Source: DASVEE01 sp036380735 (lineage in GTDB: Bacteria; Acidobacteriota; Thermoanaerobaculia; Gp7-AA8). From it: a stretch of 64,000 nucleotides of DNA. A program made the translations under genes and the position numbers. Positions 41,111 through 49,071 of the stretch are shown here, in pieces. The stretch spans positions 1 to 64,000 of the forward strand of contig DASVEE010000031.1 of assembly GCA_036380735.1 (NCBI GenBank), read 5' to 3'. Position 1 is the first letter of the stretch. Every line of letters starts with the position of its first letter. Below the pieces are notes generated by a model. The model saw only the letters and a list, made by a program, of their open reading frames with translations. It ran no database searches and was not told where the DNA came from.

Positions 41111-41140
41111 AAAACGAAAGGGCCCCGCATTGCGGGGCCC
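41111..41140 (-). terminator. rho-independent terminator of the 41168 gene
   Basis: GGGCCCCGC and GCGGGGCCC form a perfect 9-bp GC stem with a 3-nt loop. On the minus strand TTTCGTTTT follows. Confidence 0.88.
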
Positions 41141-41167
41141 GGACAGATTCGTAGTGGTGGTGACGCG

Positions 41168-41935
41168 TCAGACGCTGCGCATCGCCAGGCTGAGGATCTC
41201 GCGGTGGGTGAAGTAGTTCACCGCCGGATCGTCGAGGTGGAACGTGTAGGTGAACTTCTCGTCGTTGTCGGCGACGAAGGTGAAGCGGTGGTAGCGGCTT
41301 TCGCTTCCCTCGCCGAACTCCTTGATCGTCGCGGAGTAGCCGTCGTCGGTCTCGACCTTCAGGACGCGGTAGAGCTTGTGCGCGCTGATCGGCAGATCGT
41401 CGGGCGGATAGTGGATGAACTGGATGGCGTAGATCGACTTGGTGTCGATCTCGCGCTGCGGAAACTCCTGGACCCCTTCCGCGCCCGCGCCGGTGAACCA
41501 CGATTCGTCTTCCTTGAAGAGGACGAGGTTCGCCGAGTTCTCCGTCATCGGGAGGACGCCGCGGTCGAGGTGGATGTGCTGCTCGGGATCGGTGGAGTCG
41601 CGCAGTTGCGTCAGCAGCTCGATCAGGTACTGCAGTCCCTCGCGGGTGCCGGTGAAGGCGACTTCGTCGTCCTCATCGGAGATCCAGACGTCCAGCCACG
41701 CTTCCTTCGGCAGCTTGACGCGTGTCTCGAGGGTATCGAGGCTCACGGCGGCAAAACCGAGGCGCTTGGCGGCGGCGGTGAGGAAATCGTTGCAGTGCGG
41801 ATCGTCGATCAGGTTCTGCCGCGCGTGGTCGATCGCAGCTTCGTAGGCGCGCTTCCGCCCGAAATCATGGCTCAGGTCGAACGAGCTGATGATTTCTTCA
41901 AGGAGCTGGACGTATCTTTCGGCAGGTTTAGACAT
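41168..41935 (-). CDS. hypothetical cytoplasmic protein
   Basis: This 255-residue acidic protein has no signal or membrane segment. The N-terminus is helical (ERYVQLLEEIISSFDLS). The middle has a WLDVWISDEDDEVAFTG segment and a HIHLDRGVLPM motif, and the C-terminal part is beta-rich (YRVLKVETDDGYSATIKEFG, RYHRFTFVADNDEKFTYTF). I recognise no family. It is monocistronic with a strong intrinsic terminator. TATGAT lies about 35 nt upstream of the start. Confidence 0.75.
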   Translation of the reverse strand: MSKPAERYVQLLEEIISSFDLSHDFGRKRAYEAAIDHARQNLIDDPHCNDFLTAAAKRLGFAAVSLDTLETRVKLPKEAWLDVWISDEDDEVAFTGTREGLQYLIELLTQLRDSTDPEQHIHLDRGVLPMTENSANLVLFKEDESWFTGAGAEGVQEFPQREIDTKSIYAIQFIHYPPDDLPISAHKLYRVLKVETDDGYSATIKEFGEGSESRYHRFTFVADNDEKFTYTFHLDDPAVNYFTHREILSLAMRSV

Positions 41936-42010
41936 AGGTGGCAGGGACTAAAGCACTGTCGAATCTATCATATTTCCGCGTCACCGATCGGCTGGGCCCG
42001 GCACGATCAT

Positions 42011-42067
42011 GATTCTGCATTCTGCGTTCTGCGTTCTGCGTTCTGCCTTCTGCCTTCGCCTTCCTCC
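42011..42067. repeat. TTCTGCG heptamer tandem repeat, second locus
   Basis: About seven 7-nt words TTCTGCG/TTCTGCC/TTCTGCA run in one direction, ending in CTTCGCCTTCC. They lie directly downstream (minus strand) of the glycosyltransferase stop codon. No inverted arm is present, as at 71-126. Confidence 0.8.
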
Positions 42068-43177
42068 CTATCGCTCCCCCCGCGGATAGCTCCGCCCCCG
42101 CCACAGCACCTGTTTCCTTACCCCCGTGCGCCAGACCGACCGCACGAGAATCCACCCCCAGATCAGCATCATCGGCAGGTGCCCGAGCAGCGCGTTCAGC
42201 ACGCCGTAGCGGAGCGGCACGTAGAGGATCAGCCGGGAGACGCTGATCAGCGCCACCGTGACCAGCGCGACGCGGTCTCCGGTGAGCGCCAGCAGGTACG
42301 GCAGGCCCTGAAAGAGAAAGCCCAGCACGCAGGCGACGAAGAACAGGAGATAGCTGTAGTGGAACGCGGCGAAGGCGTTCTTGGTGAAGCCGTCGACGAT
42401 CTCGCGCAGGCCGTGGTACATGCGCAGGGAGACCAGGTCGTCGGCGCGGACGAGCTCCGTCCGGTGACGGTGCCGCCGCACGAGGCGGGCGAAGCCGATG
42501 TCATCGACGACGGCATCCTTGAGCGGCGCATAGCCGCCGACGGCGTCGTAGACGTCGCGGCGCACGAGGTTGCCCGGCCCGCCGCCGATCGCGAGCAACG
42601 GAATCGTGGTGCGGTTCGAGAGCCAGAGCGGCAGGAAGCCGAAGGCCGTCACGGCGAGCTGCGGCATCGCCAGCCGTTCCCAGAAGCCGTGCATCACCAG
42701 TTGCGGGAAGAGAGAGAGCATCGCCGCGCCGCTCCGTTCCAGGTACGCCACCGCGGCAGCGACGGTCTCCGGCGCGTAGATCACGTCGGCGTCGACGAAG
42801 AGCAGCAGCTCGCCCGTCGCACGGCGGCCTCCCTGCTCGAGCGCCCACGGCTTCCCGAGCCATCCCGCGGACGGCTCCTCCCCGTCGACGACCACGAGCC
42901 GCGGATCGTCGATCGCGGCGAGGATCGCGCCGGTGGCGTCTGTGGAGCGGTCGTTGACGACGACCACCTCCAGGTCCGGGTAGGTCTGGGCGAGCATCGC
43001 CCGGACGGTGCGCTCGATCGTCCGCTCCTCGTCGCGCGCCGGGATGACCACGGAGACGCGCGGCCCGCGCGCGACCGGCGTGGGAGGCACCAGCTTGCGG
43101 ATCAGGGCCAGATTCAGCAGCGTCCGGATCAGGACCGTGATCCAGCTCAGCAGGATCAGCAGGGAAAGAATGCGCAT
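42068..43177 (-). CDS. family 2 glycosyltransferase, HpnB-like, membrane bound
   Basis: This 369-residue protein has an N-terminal membrane segment, the GT-A domain with VSVVIPARDEERTIERT, VVNDRSTDATG, a DVD-type metal site (LLFVDADVIY), VDDIGFARLVRRH and several C-terminal transmembrane segments. It resembles HpnB and other processive or lipid-linked GT2 enzymes. The product is unknown and no hopanoid genes are nearby. The stop codon is TAG in GCGATAGGG, related to the 9-mer boundary. A TATCGT at 6 nt before the ATG lies in repeat copy 9. Confidence 0.85.
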   Translation of the reverse strand: MRILSLLILLSWITVLIRTLLNLALIRKLVPPTPVARGPRVSVVIPARDEERTIERTVRAMLAQTYPDLEVVVVNDRSTDATGAILAAIDDPRLVVVDGEEPSAGWLGKPWALEQGGRRATGELLLFVDADVIYAPETVAAAVAYLERSGAAMLSLFPQLVMHGFWERLAMPQLAVTAFGFLPLWLSNRTTIPLLAIGGGPGNLVRRDVYDAVGGYAPLKDAVVDDIGFARLVRRHRHRTELVRADDLVSLRMYHGLREIVDGFTKNAFAAFHYSYLLFFVACVLGFLFQGLPYLLALTGDRVALVTVALISVSRLILYVPLRYGVLNALLGHLPMMLIWGWILVRSVWRTGVRKQVLWRGRSYPRGER

Positions 43178-43183
43178 ACGGGC

Positions 43184-43307
43184 ACGATAGGACGAATGGG
43201 ACGACTAGGACGAATAGGACGCCCCCCGCCCCAAAAAAAGAACCTACGGGACCGAAGGGACCAAAGTGTGTCCCATCCGTCCCATAGGTCCTATTTGTCC
43301 TATCGAA
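43184..43307. repeat. 9-mer palindromic element, copy 9
   Basis: The left arm is CGATAGGACGAATGGGACG and following, and the right arm GTCCCATCCGTCCCATAGG to TCCTATCGAAAT. About 55 nt lie between the arms and include CCCCCCGCCCCAAAAAAAG. The right arm ends about 16 nt from the stop codon (minus strand) of the TPR gene. Confidence 0.9.
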
Positions 43308-43321
43308 ATCTGGCCGGCTAA

Positions 43322-44035
43322 CTACGCCCCGGTTCCGGCGCGGCGCTGGGCTTCCAGCACGTACGGCGAATCGGGGAACTCGGTGATGATGCGGCGGTAG
43401 GTCTCGCGCGCCTTGGCCTGATCGCCCTGCACTTCCCAGGCGTGAGCCATGAGGGAGAGGAGCGAGTCGCCGGGCAGGACGGGCTCGGCCTTCTTGAACT
43501 CGGTGTCGAGCTCGAGCGCAACCTGCTGCGCCTGACCGTTCTCGATGCGGAGCTGGTAGAGGCTGTAGCGGGCCGGGCCGACGAGCATGTGATCCGGATG
43601 GTCGTCGATGAACTCCTGCAGCATCTTCTGCGCACCGGCGACGTCGCCCTTTGCGGCGGAGATGCGCGCGAGGTAGATGCCGGCGACGTCCGAGGCGTCC
43701 GTGCCGCCGTACTGCGCCTGGACGTCCTTGAACTGCTTCTCGGCCGCGGCGGTACGCTCGGCGTCCGTCTTGTACTTGGCTTCCGGAGGAGCGGTCCCGG
43801 TCGCCGGGATCAGCGGCGAGTCGATCGTCGTGATGGCAGTGGCAAGAAGCTCCTGCCCTTTGCGCTCCTGGTTGCCGCGGTAGAAGAAAATGCCGTAGGT
43901 GATGAGCGCGATCAGAACGAGCGCGCCGGCGATGGTGAGGAGCAGGCGCTGGTTCTCACGCGCCTTCCCCGACAGTGCTCCGACCTCGTCGACGAACCTG
44001 TCGTGCTTCAAATCATGTCTGTGCTGACGATCCAT
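43322..44035 (-). CDS. membrane-anchored TPR protein (YfgM-like)
   Basis: This 237-residue protein has a cytoplasmic N-terminus rich in His/Asp/Lys, one transmembrane helix (about 30-52: LLLTIAGALVLIALITYGIFF), then periplasmic TPR-type helices (about 95-230). This layout matches YfgM/Tol-Pal-associated TPR proteins, which assist the Sec translocon or envelope biogenesis; the similarity is architectural. The start at 44035 is ATG. The gene diverges from the polysaccharide deacetylase gene over 182 nt. Confidence 0.75.
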   Translation of the reverse strand: MDRQHRHDLKHDRFVDEVGALSGKARENQRLLLTIAGALVLIALITYGIFFYRGNQERKGQELLATAITTIDSPLIPATGTAPPEAKYKTDAERTAAAEKQFKDVQAQYGGTDASDVAGIYLARISAAKGDVAGAQKMLQEFIDDHPDHMLVGPARYSLYQLRIENGQAQQVALELDTEFKKAEPVLPGDSLLSLMAHAWEVQGDQAKARETYRRIITEFPDSPYVLEAQRRAGTGA

Positions 44036-44106
44036 AAGGGACGAAACGCCTCCAGTAAAGAGTGGGAGACTCTAGTTCAGGGCTGGCGAACCGTCAACGT
44101 CGCGTC

Positions 44107-44112
44107 TACAAT
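44107..44112 (+). promoter_or_regulatory. candidate -10 box of the polysaccharide deacetylase gene
   Basis: TACAAT lies in the divergent intergenic region. Transcription starting near 44119 would leave a leader of about 100 nt before the ATG at 44218. No clear -35 is visible. Confidence 0.35.
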
Positions 44113-44217
44113 TCCACTACGGTCCGCGTTCACCCGAAAATGTGCTTTCCCGGGGCATCGATGTTGCACGGGCGCGTCCGTAAGAACCTCAATTCCTCTT
44201 TGGATCACGGGAGCATC

Positions 44218-45405
44218 ATGACCGGCCCTCGGGCGCTGCTGGCCGCAATCGTTCTTCTTCTCACGTTCCCCACGAACGCCGCCAGGAAAGTATCAGTCTC
44301 CGAGCAGGCGGGCGCGACGGTGCTCTGTTACCACATCGTGGAGGGACCGCGCGATCCCCGCATGGAGATCAGCCGCGACACCTTCCGCCAGCAGATGCGG
44401 TATCTGGAGATGACCGGCTACAACGTCATCCCCCTGCGCCATCTGCAGGAGTTCGTCGTCGGCAAGCGCGCGTCGCTGCCGAAGAACTCCGTCGTCATCA
44501 CCATCGATGACGGCTGGCGCAGCACGTACACCGAGGTCTTCCCCGAGCTGAAGCGGCGCAAATGGCCGTTCACCGTCTTCGTCTATCCGAACATCATCGG
44601 CAAGACGGCGAACGCGATGACGTGGGACCAGATCCGCGAGATGGCGAAAGCCGGCGTCGACATCCAGAGCCACACGTTCTCCCACGCCTTCCTCTCGCGC
44701 GGCCGTAACCGCTCGAAGAGCGAAGCCGCGTACACCGAATGGCTGCAGCGCGAGCTCGTGAAGAGCAAGGAAGTGCTGGAGAAGGAGACGGGGAAGAAGG
44801 TGCAGTTCCTCGCCTACCCGTACGGTGACTACGACCAGAACGTGGCCGAGCACGCCGGAAAGGCCGGCTACTCCGCCGCTCTTACCTGCAACTTCGGCAA
44901 GGTGACGAAAGGGAGCGACCCGCTCCTGATGCGCCGCGTCGTCATCGACAAGAAGATGGACTTCGCCACCTTCCGCCGCTTCCTCGGCGCGGAACGGATG
45001 GTGCTGGCCGAGGTGACGCCGACGCCGGGGAAGACGGTCGAAGGGATCGTTTCGACGATCTCCGCCAAAATCCCGAACTTCAAAGACGTCGACCCGAAGT
45101 CCGTCGGCATGGCCGTCCTCAGCCTCGGCGACGTCCTCCCCTACTCCTACGACGCCAACACCGGCGAGATCGCCGTGGTGGTCCGCGACGCCCTGAACAG
45201 CGTCAAGGCACGCTCGCACCGGGCGCTCGTCTGGGCCACGGACCGCAAGACCGGCAAGCGCTTCGAAGCGTCCTGGATCTTCAAGCTGCCGGACCCCGAC
45301 GCCCCTCCCCCGGCCGCCGCACCGGAGGAAGCGTTGCCAGCCGTGACGGCGTCCACTTCAGCGCCGCCGCCCGTCGTGGTGGGTGGGGGCGGGAAGCGGA
45401 AGTAG
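44218..45405 (+). CDS. exported polysaccharide deacetylase (NodB domain)
   Basis: This 395-residue protein has a signal peptide (1-21) followed by a NodB-type carbohydrate esterase 4 domain (about 35-245). The catalytic Asp pair is in VITIDDGW, and the zinc His pair in IQSHTFSHAF. YPYGDYDQNVAEHA is a late CE4 motif. It should remove N-acetyl groups from a cell-surface polysaccharide or peptidoglycan. The C-terminal region (about 255-395) is beta-rich and ends in a Pro/Ala/Gly tail. The ATG at 44218 follows GGGAG. A 9-mer element plus an intrinsic terminator follow. Confidence 0.85.
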   Translation: MTGPRALLAAIVLLLTFPTNAARKVSVSEQAGATVLCYHIVEGPRDPRMEISRDTFRQQMRYLEMTGYNVIPLRHLQEFVVGKRASLPKNSVVITIDDGWRSTYTEVFPELKRRKWPFTVFVYPNIIGKTANAMTWDQIREMAKAGVDIQSHTFSHAFLSRGRNRSKSEAAYTEWLQRELVKSKEVLEKETGKKVQFLAYPYGDYDQNVAEHAGKAGYSAALTCNFGKVTKGSDPLLMRRVVIDKKMDFATFRRFLGAERMVLAEVTPTPGKTVEGIVSTISAKIPNFKDVDPKSVGMAVLSLGDVLPYSYDANTGEIAVVVRDALNSVKARSHRALVWATDRKTGKRFEASWIFKLPDPDAPPPAAAPEEALPAVTASTSAPPPVVVGGGGKRK

Positions 45406-45414
45406 CCTTCCGCG

Positions 45415-45464
45415 GAGACCGATAGGACGAATAGGACCTATAGGACCTATAGGACAGATGGGAC
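45415..45464 (+). repeat. 9-mer element, copy 10, left arm
   Basis: GACCGATAGGACGAATAGG and further words end in CAGATGGGACCC, which merges into the terminator hairpin. The complementary arm is missing and is replaced by GGGTCCCG of the terminator. Confidence 0.88.
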
Positions 45465-45488
45465 CCGCAAGGGTCCCGTTTTCGTTTT
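45459..45488 (+). terminator. terminator fused to the 9-mer element
   Basis: GGGACCC and GGGTCCC form a 7-bp stem with a GCAA tetraloop, followed by GTTTTCGTTTT. It lies between convergent genes. Confidence 0.85.
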
Positions 45489-45495
45489 GGGGCGA

Positions 45496-45792
45496 CTACC
45501 GGGGCAGCCTGATTTCCGGTTCTTCGTCGCGCTCGCGGTAGAGGATGGCGATCTTGCCGACCGTCCCGGCGAGCTGCGCGTCCGCCGCCTCCGCGAGCTT
45601 TTCCGCGAGCGCCTTGCGCTCCTCCCCGTCATCGGAGTCGATCCGCACCTTGATCAGCTCATGAGCATGAAGCGACTTCTTCGCCTCTTCGATGAGCGTC
45701 TCCGTAACCCCTTTCCCCCCGATCCGAACGACCGGTGAAAGAAGATGAGCCAGACCTCTCAAGTACTGCCGCTGTTTCCCTGTCAATGCCAT
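45496..45792 (-). CDS. yhbY: YhbY/CRM-domain RNA-binding protein
   Basis: This 98-residue protein is a single CRM domain of the YhbY type, which associates with pre-50S ribosomal subunits. The motifs are LTGKQRQYLRGLAHLLSPVV, IGGKGVT with the GxxG loop, and LIKVRI followed by the C-terminal AILYR. The start at 45792 (MALTGKQ) is chosen over a long N-terminal extension, because the extension would encode repeat sequence. TACGAT ends 7 nt before the ATG, with no Shine-Dalgarno sequence. Confidence 0.88.
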   Translation of the reverse strand: MALTGKQRQYLRGLAHLLSPVVRIGGKGVTETLIEEAKKSLHAHELIKVRIDSDDGEERKALAEKLAEAADAQLAGTVGKIAILYRERDEEPEIRLPR

Positions 45793-45842
45793 GCCCGCAA
45801 TCGTATGGCAATCCGCGTGCGAACGGACGAGGAGCGACAGGA

Positions 45843-45878
45843 AATGGGACGAATGGGACCTATGGGACGATGGGGACA
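45843..45878. repeat. partial 9-mer element, copy 11
   Basis: ATGGGACGAATGGGACC and TATGGGACGATGGGGAC give about four words, upstream of yhbY and directly before the 43-bp tandem array. Here the element is not at a gene 3' end. Confidence 0.8.
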
Positions 45879-45884
45879 CATTGG

Positions 45885-46343
45885 TGACAGCCCCCACGGC
45901 GTGGGTGATATCGCCCACCTCGCCTAGTGACATCGCCCACGACGTGGCTGATATCGCCCACCTCGTCTAGTGACATCGCCCACGGCGTGGGTGATATCAC
46001 CCACCTCGCCTAGTGACATCGCCCACGGCGTGGCTGATATCGCCCACCTCGTCTAGTGACATCGCCCACGGCGTGGCTGATATCAACCACCACCACTAGT
46101 GAAATCGCCCACCGCGTGGCTGATATCCCCCACCTCACCCACCGATATCGCCCACGGCGTGGCTGACATCAACCACCTGACCCACCGACATCCACCACCT
46201 TGCCCACTGACATCAGCCACAGCGTGGCTGACATCGCCCACCTGACCCACCGATATCAACCACGACGTGGCTGACATCAACCACCTCGCCCACCGACATC
46301 AGCCACGGCGTGGCTGACATCGCCCGCCTCACCCACCGATATT
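45885..46343. repeat. 43-bp-period tandem array of nested palindromes
   Basis: About ten and a half units of 43 bp (spacing checked at 45901, 45944, 45987, 46030 and 46073). Each unit holds GTGGSTGATATCGCCCAC, a near-palindrome centred on GATATC, then CTAGTGACATCGCCCACG. Units are near identical up to about 46075 and diverge towards dsbD, where CACCTGACCCACCGAYATC replaces CACCTCGCCTAGTGACATC. The gap 45793-46360 has no gene; open frames through it only read the repeat. No spacers are present, so it is not a CRISPR array. Confidence 0.92.
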
Positions 46344-46360
46344 GGACACTTCCGGGGCGG

Positions 46361-48079
46361 CTACTTGACGTTCTGCAGGCGGGAGGCGAACTTTTCCGGG
46401 CCTTCGAAGCCGGTCAGGCGGAGGTCGGTGCGCTCCTGGCCGGTCGGGTCGATGACCACGATCGTCGGGACGCCGAGGATCTGGTACTGCTTGGTGAGGG
46501 CCTGGGTGCGGGGGTCGTCGGGGGCGGTGAGGTCGGCTTTTACGCGGACGAAGCGGTCGAGCTCGGAGGCGACGCGCTTGTCGGGGAAAGTCTTTTCGTC
46601 CAGCTCTTTACACGGGAGACACCAGTCGGCGTAGAAGTCGATGACGACCGGTTTGCCCGTCGCTTTGGCCTTGGCCAGCGCCTGTTCTTCGTAGGTGGTC
46701 CACTCGACGTGGACGCCGTCGCCGCCGCGGGGGATGGCGAAGGCGGCTCCGGCGACGAGGAGCAGGATACCGACCGACAGGCGCATCACGCGCGCGCCCT
46801 TGGCCTTCGACGCCAGCAGGTAGCCGGCGCCGATCAGCAGACTGGCCGCGACGCCCCAGCGGAAGACGTCGTCGCCCGTCAGGGGACGGACGAAGTAGAA
46901 CGCCATGGCGATGAGGACGAACGCCATCCCCTTCTTGACCGTGACCATCCACTCGCCGGGACGCGGCAGGGCGTTGAGCATGACGAGGTAGGGGAAACCG
47001 AGGCCGAGCGCGAGCGCGGCGAACATGACGAAGCCGAGGACCGGGTCGCCGAGCTGAGCGACGAGGGTGATGAGCGAGATGACCACCGGACCGACGCACG
47101 GCGCCGCGACGATGCCAACGACCAGCCCCATCGCCAGCGCGCCGAAGGCTCCGGCGCGGCCCTGCGACTGGTTGGCGATCCAGCGCGGCGGCTGAATCTC
47201 GAACAGCCCGAACATGGACAGCGACAGGACGAGCATCAGGATCGCGAAGCCGACCAGCACGGCCGGAAGCTGCAGCCAGGCGCCGAACAGCTTGCCGCCG
47301 ATGGCCGCGACGACGCCGAGGGAGGAGTACGTGATGACGAGCCCGGCGACGTACGACGCCGAGAGCTTCAGCCGGCGCGAGCGGCGTCCGTCGCTCTGCA
47401 TGGCGAAGAAGCCGAGCGTGATCGGGATCAGCGGAAAGACGCACGGCGTCAGGTTCAGCGCCAGCCCGAGGACGAAGAGGATCGGCAGCGTGACGAGCAG
47501 CCCCTTGTCGGCGAACGTGGCCGCGAGTTTGTCCTTCGGCACCGGCTTCGCGCCCGGCGGAGCCGCGGAGAGCGGCGTGAACGCGCCACTCGCCGGCGCG
47601 CCGGCGGGGGCCGCGACGACCTTCGTGGTGTCGATCTGCGTCGTGGCCGTATTCGGCGGCAGGCAGACGCGATCGCTGCACGCCTGGTACTTCAGCGTGG
47701 CATTGAGGGTGTTGGCCGTCGCCTTCGCTCGGAACGGAATGGTGATCGTCCCGTCGTACACGGCGAGCTTTTGCCCGCCGCTGAACTCGAACGCCTTCAT
47801 CTGATGCTGCGGGTACGTCGCCTCGGCATCCGCGCCGTCGATCTGCAGGACCGTAGGGATGGCGAATTCGTCGAGCGGCTTGTGGCTGTTGATGTGCCAC
47901 CCCTCGAGGATCTTCGCGGTGATCGTCCCTTCGACCTGATCTCCGGTCCGTTTCGTGATCGAGCCTTCGATCGTGACCTTGGGCGTCGCGTCGGCCGGAT
48001 CGGCACCGAAGCCGATCTGCCCGAACAGCGGAACAGCAGAAACGAGGAGCGCGAGAAGGAGCGGCGTCCGTCTAAACAT
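46361..48079 (-). CDS. dsbD: thiol:disulfide interchange protein DsbD
   Basis: This 572-residue protein carries electrons from cytoplasmic thioredoxin to periplasmic partners. The N-terminal DsbD-alpha domain has YQACSDRVCLPP. The membrane domain of about eight segments has its two Cys in LNLTPCVFP and VAAPCVGPV. The C-terminal thioredoxin-like domain has FYADWCLPCKELD. A signal peptide starts at MFRRTPLL. The upstream thioredoxin/TPR gene ends 15 nt before the start, so the two form an operon. The tandem array lies just downstream. Confidence 0.93.
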   Translation of the reverse strand: MFRRTPLLLALLVSAVPLFGQIGFGADPADATPKVTIEGSITKRTGDQVEGTITAKILEGWHINSHKPLDEFAIPTVLQIDGADAEATYPQHQMKAFEFSGGQKLAVYDGTITIPFRAKATANTLNATLKYQACSDRVCLPPNTATTQIDTTKVVAAPAGAPASGAFTPLSAAPPGAKPVPKDKLAATFADKGLLVTLPILFVLGLALNLTPCVFPLIPITLGFFAMQSDGRRSRRLKLSASYVAGLVITYSSLGVVAAIGGKLFGAWLQLPAVLVGFAILMLVLSLSMFGLFEIQPPRWIANQSQGRAGAFGALAMGLVVGIVAAPCVGPVVISLITLVAQLGDPVLGFVMFAALALGLGFPYLVMLNALPRPGEWMVTVKKGMAFVLIAMAFYFVRPLTGDDVFRWGVAASLLIGAGYLLASKAKGARVMRLSVGILLLVAGAAFAIPRGGDGVHVEWTTYEEQALAKAKATGKPVVIDFYADWCLPCKELDEKTFPDKRVASELDRFVRVKADLTAPDDPRTQALTKQYQILGVPTIVVIDPTGQERTDLRLTGFEGPEKFASRLQNVK

Positions 48080-48094
48080 TACTCAGTTCGACAC

Positions 48095-48943
48095 TCAGTT
48101 CGACTTCGGCACCGCGAGCTGCCGCTCGATCTGCGGCAGGATGGCATTCACGTTCGCGATGAGCGGCGAGTTCGGATACGTCGTCTTGAAGCTGCGCAGT
48201 TCGTTGGCGGCGCCCTGCAGGTTCCCCTGCTCCATGTAGATCTGGCCGAGGAGGATCTTCGAGCGCTCGACCGGCTCACCGCTCTTGCTGACCGAGGTCA
48301 GCTTCTGGATCGTCTTCTGCCCCTCGGCGTACTTCTTCTGGAGGACGTACGTCACGGCCAGCTCGTACATGACCTGGTCGCGGAGGTTGGCCGGGAGGGC
48401 TTTCTCGGCCGCAAGCTTCTCGAGGCGGACCTGCGCCTTGGAGGGCGCCTGACGCGTCGTGAACTCCTTGGCCAGCTCGAGGCGCTTCTCGTAGTTGGTC
48501 CCGAGCTTCGCTTCATCCTTCACGCGGGCGAGGAACTCCTCGTACTTTTTGCGCGTGTCGGTGACCATCGGGCCGAACTGCCCCGCCGGTGCGTAGCCGC
48601 GGATGACGCCCGCGAGGGTCATGTCGGGGGCGAGGACGAGGAACGTCGGCAGCGACGTCACGTTGAACTTACGGGCGAACTGGGTGCCTTCCTTCCCGTC
48701 CTCGGTATCGAGACGGAGGAGCACCATGTCGTCGGTGGCTTTCTGGAAAGCTTCGGAGGGGGTGACTTCCTGTTCGAACCGATGGCACCAGCCGCACCAG
48801 TCGGCGAAGAGGTCGACAAAGATGTACTGATTCTTCGCCTTGGCCTGTTTTTCCGCGGCTCCGACCGTCTTGATCCAGGCGGCGCCGTAGGCATGAGGGA
48901 CGAGTACGACGGCGAGCGCGGCGACGAGAGCAATCCGTTTCAA
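48095..48943 (-). CDS. periplasmic thioredoxin-fold protein with TPR-like C-terminus
   Basis: This 282-residue protein has a signal peptide (1-20, ending VPHAYGA), a thioredoxin domain with the redox site ADWCGWCHRF and cis-Pro region TSLPTFLVL (about 25-150), and a helical TPR-like part (about 165-275). It is the probable redox partner of the DsbD encoded next. The start is TTG at 48943 with GGAGG about 8 nt upstream. The gap to the next gene (48944-49071) holds a small GGGGTT/AACCCC hairpin and no gene. Confidence 0.88.
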   Translation of the reverse strand: MKRIALVAALAVVLVPHAYGAAWIKTVGAAEKQAKAKNQYIFVDLFADWCGWCHRFEQEVTPSEAFQKATDDMVLLRLDTEDGKEGTQFARKFNVTSLPTFLVLAPDMTLAGVIRGYAPAGQFGPMVTDTRKKYEEFLARVKDEAKLGTNYEKRLELAKEFTTRQAPSKAQVRLEKLAAEKALPANLRDQVMYELAVTYVLQKKYAEGQKTIQKLTSVSKSGEPVERSKILLGQIYMEQGNLQGAANELRSFKTTYPNSPLIANVNAILPQIERQLAVPKSN

Positions 48944-49071
48944 AAGAGGTCCTCCGATGCCGCTTGGGAACGGGTGGGGTTAAACCCCTATTCCGGAGGA
49001 GACGGATGTGACAACTGCGACAACAGAAGTGACACAGCGCCAATAGTTTCGCCCGTGGGGCGTCGGTCGTC

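Noticed and set aside
41054..43321. A 755-residue plus-strand frame spanning the unknown protein, a repeat region and the GT2 gene
   Set aside because: It crosses intergenic repeats and opposes two well-supported minus-strand genes. Composition is typical of antisense frames.
45793..45933. An N-terminal extension of YhbY by 47 residues
   Set aside because: It would translate the repeat words (SHRSHSSH-like) and tandem-array sequence. The CRM domain starts at MALTGKQ.
45885..46343. CRISPR array
   Set aside because: The repeat period is 43 bp with no unique spacers between copies, and no cas genes are in the window.
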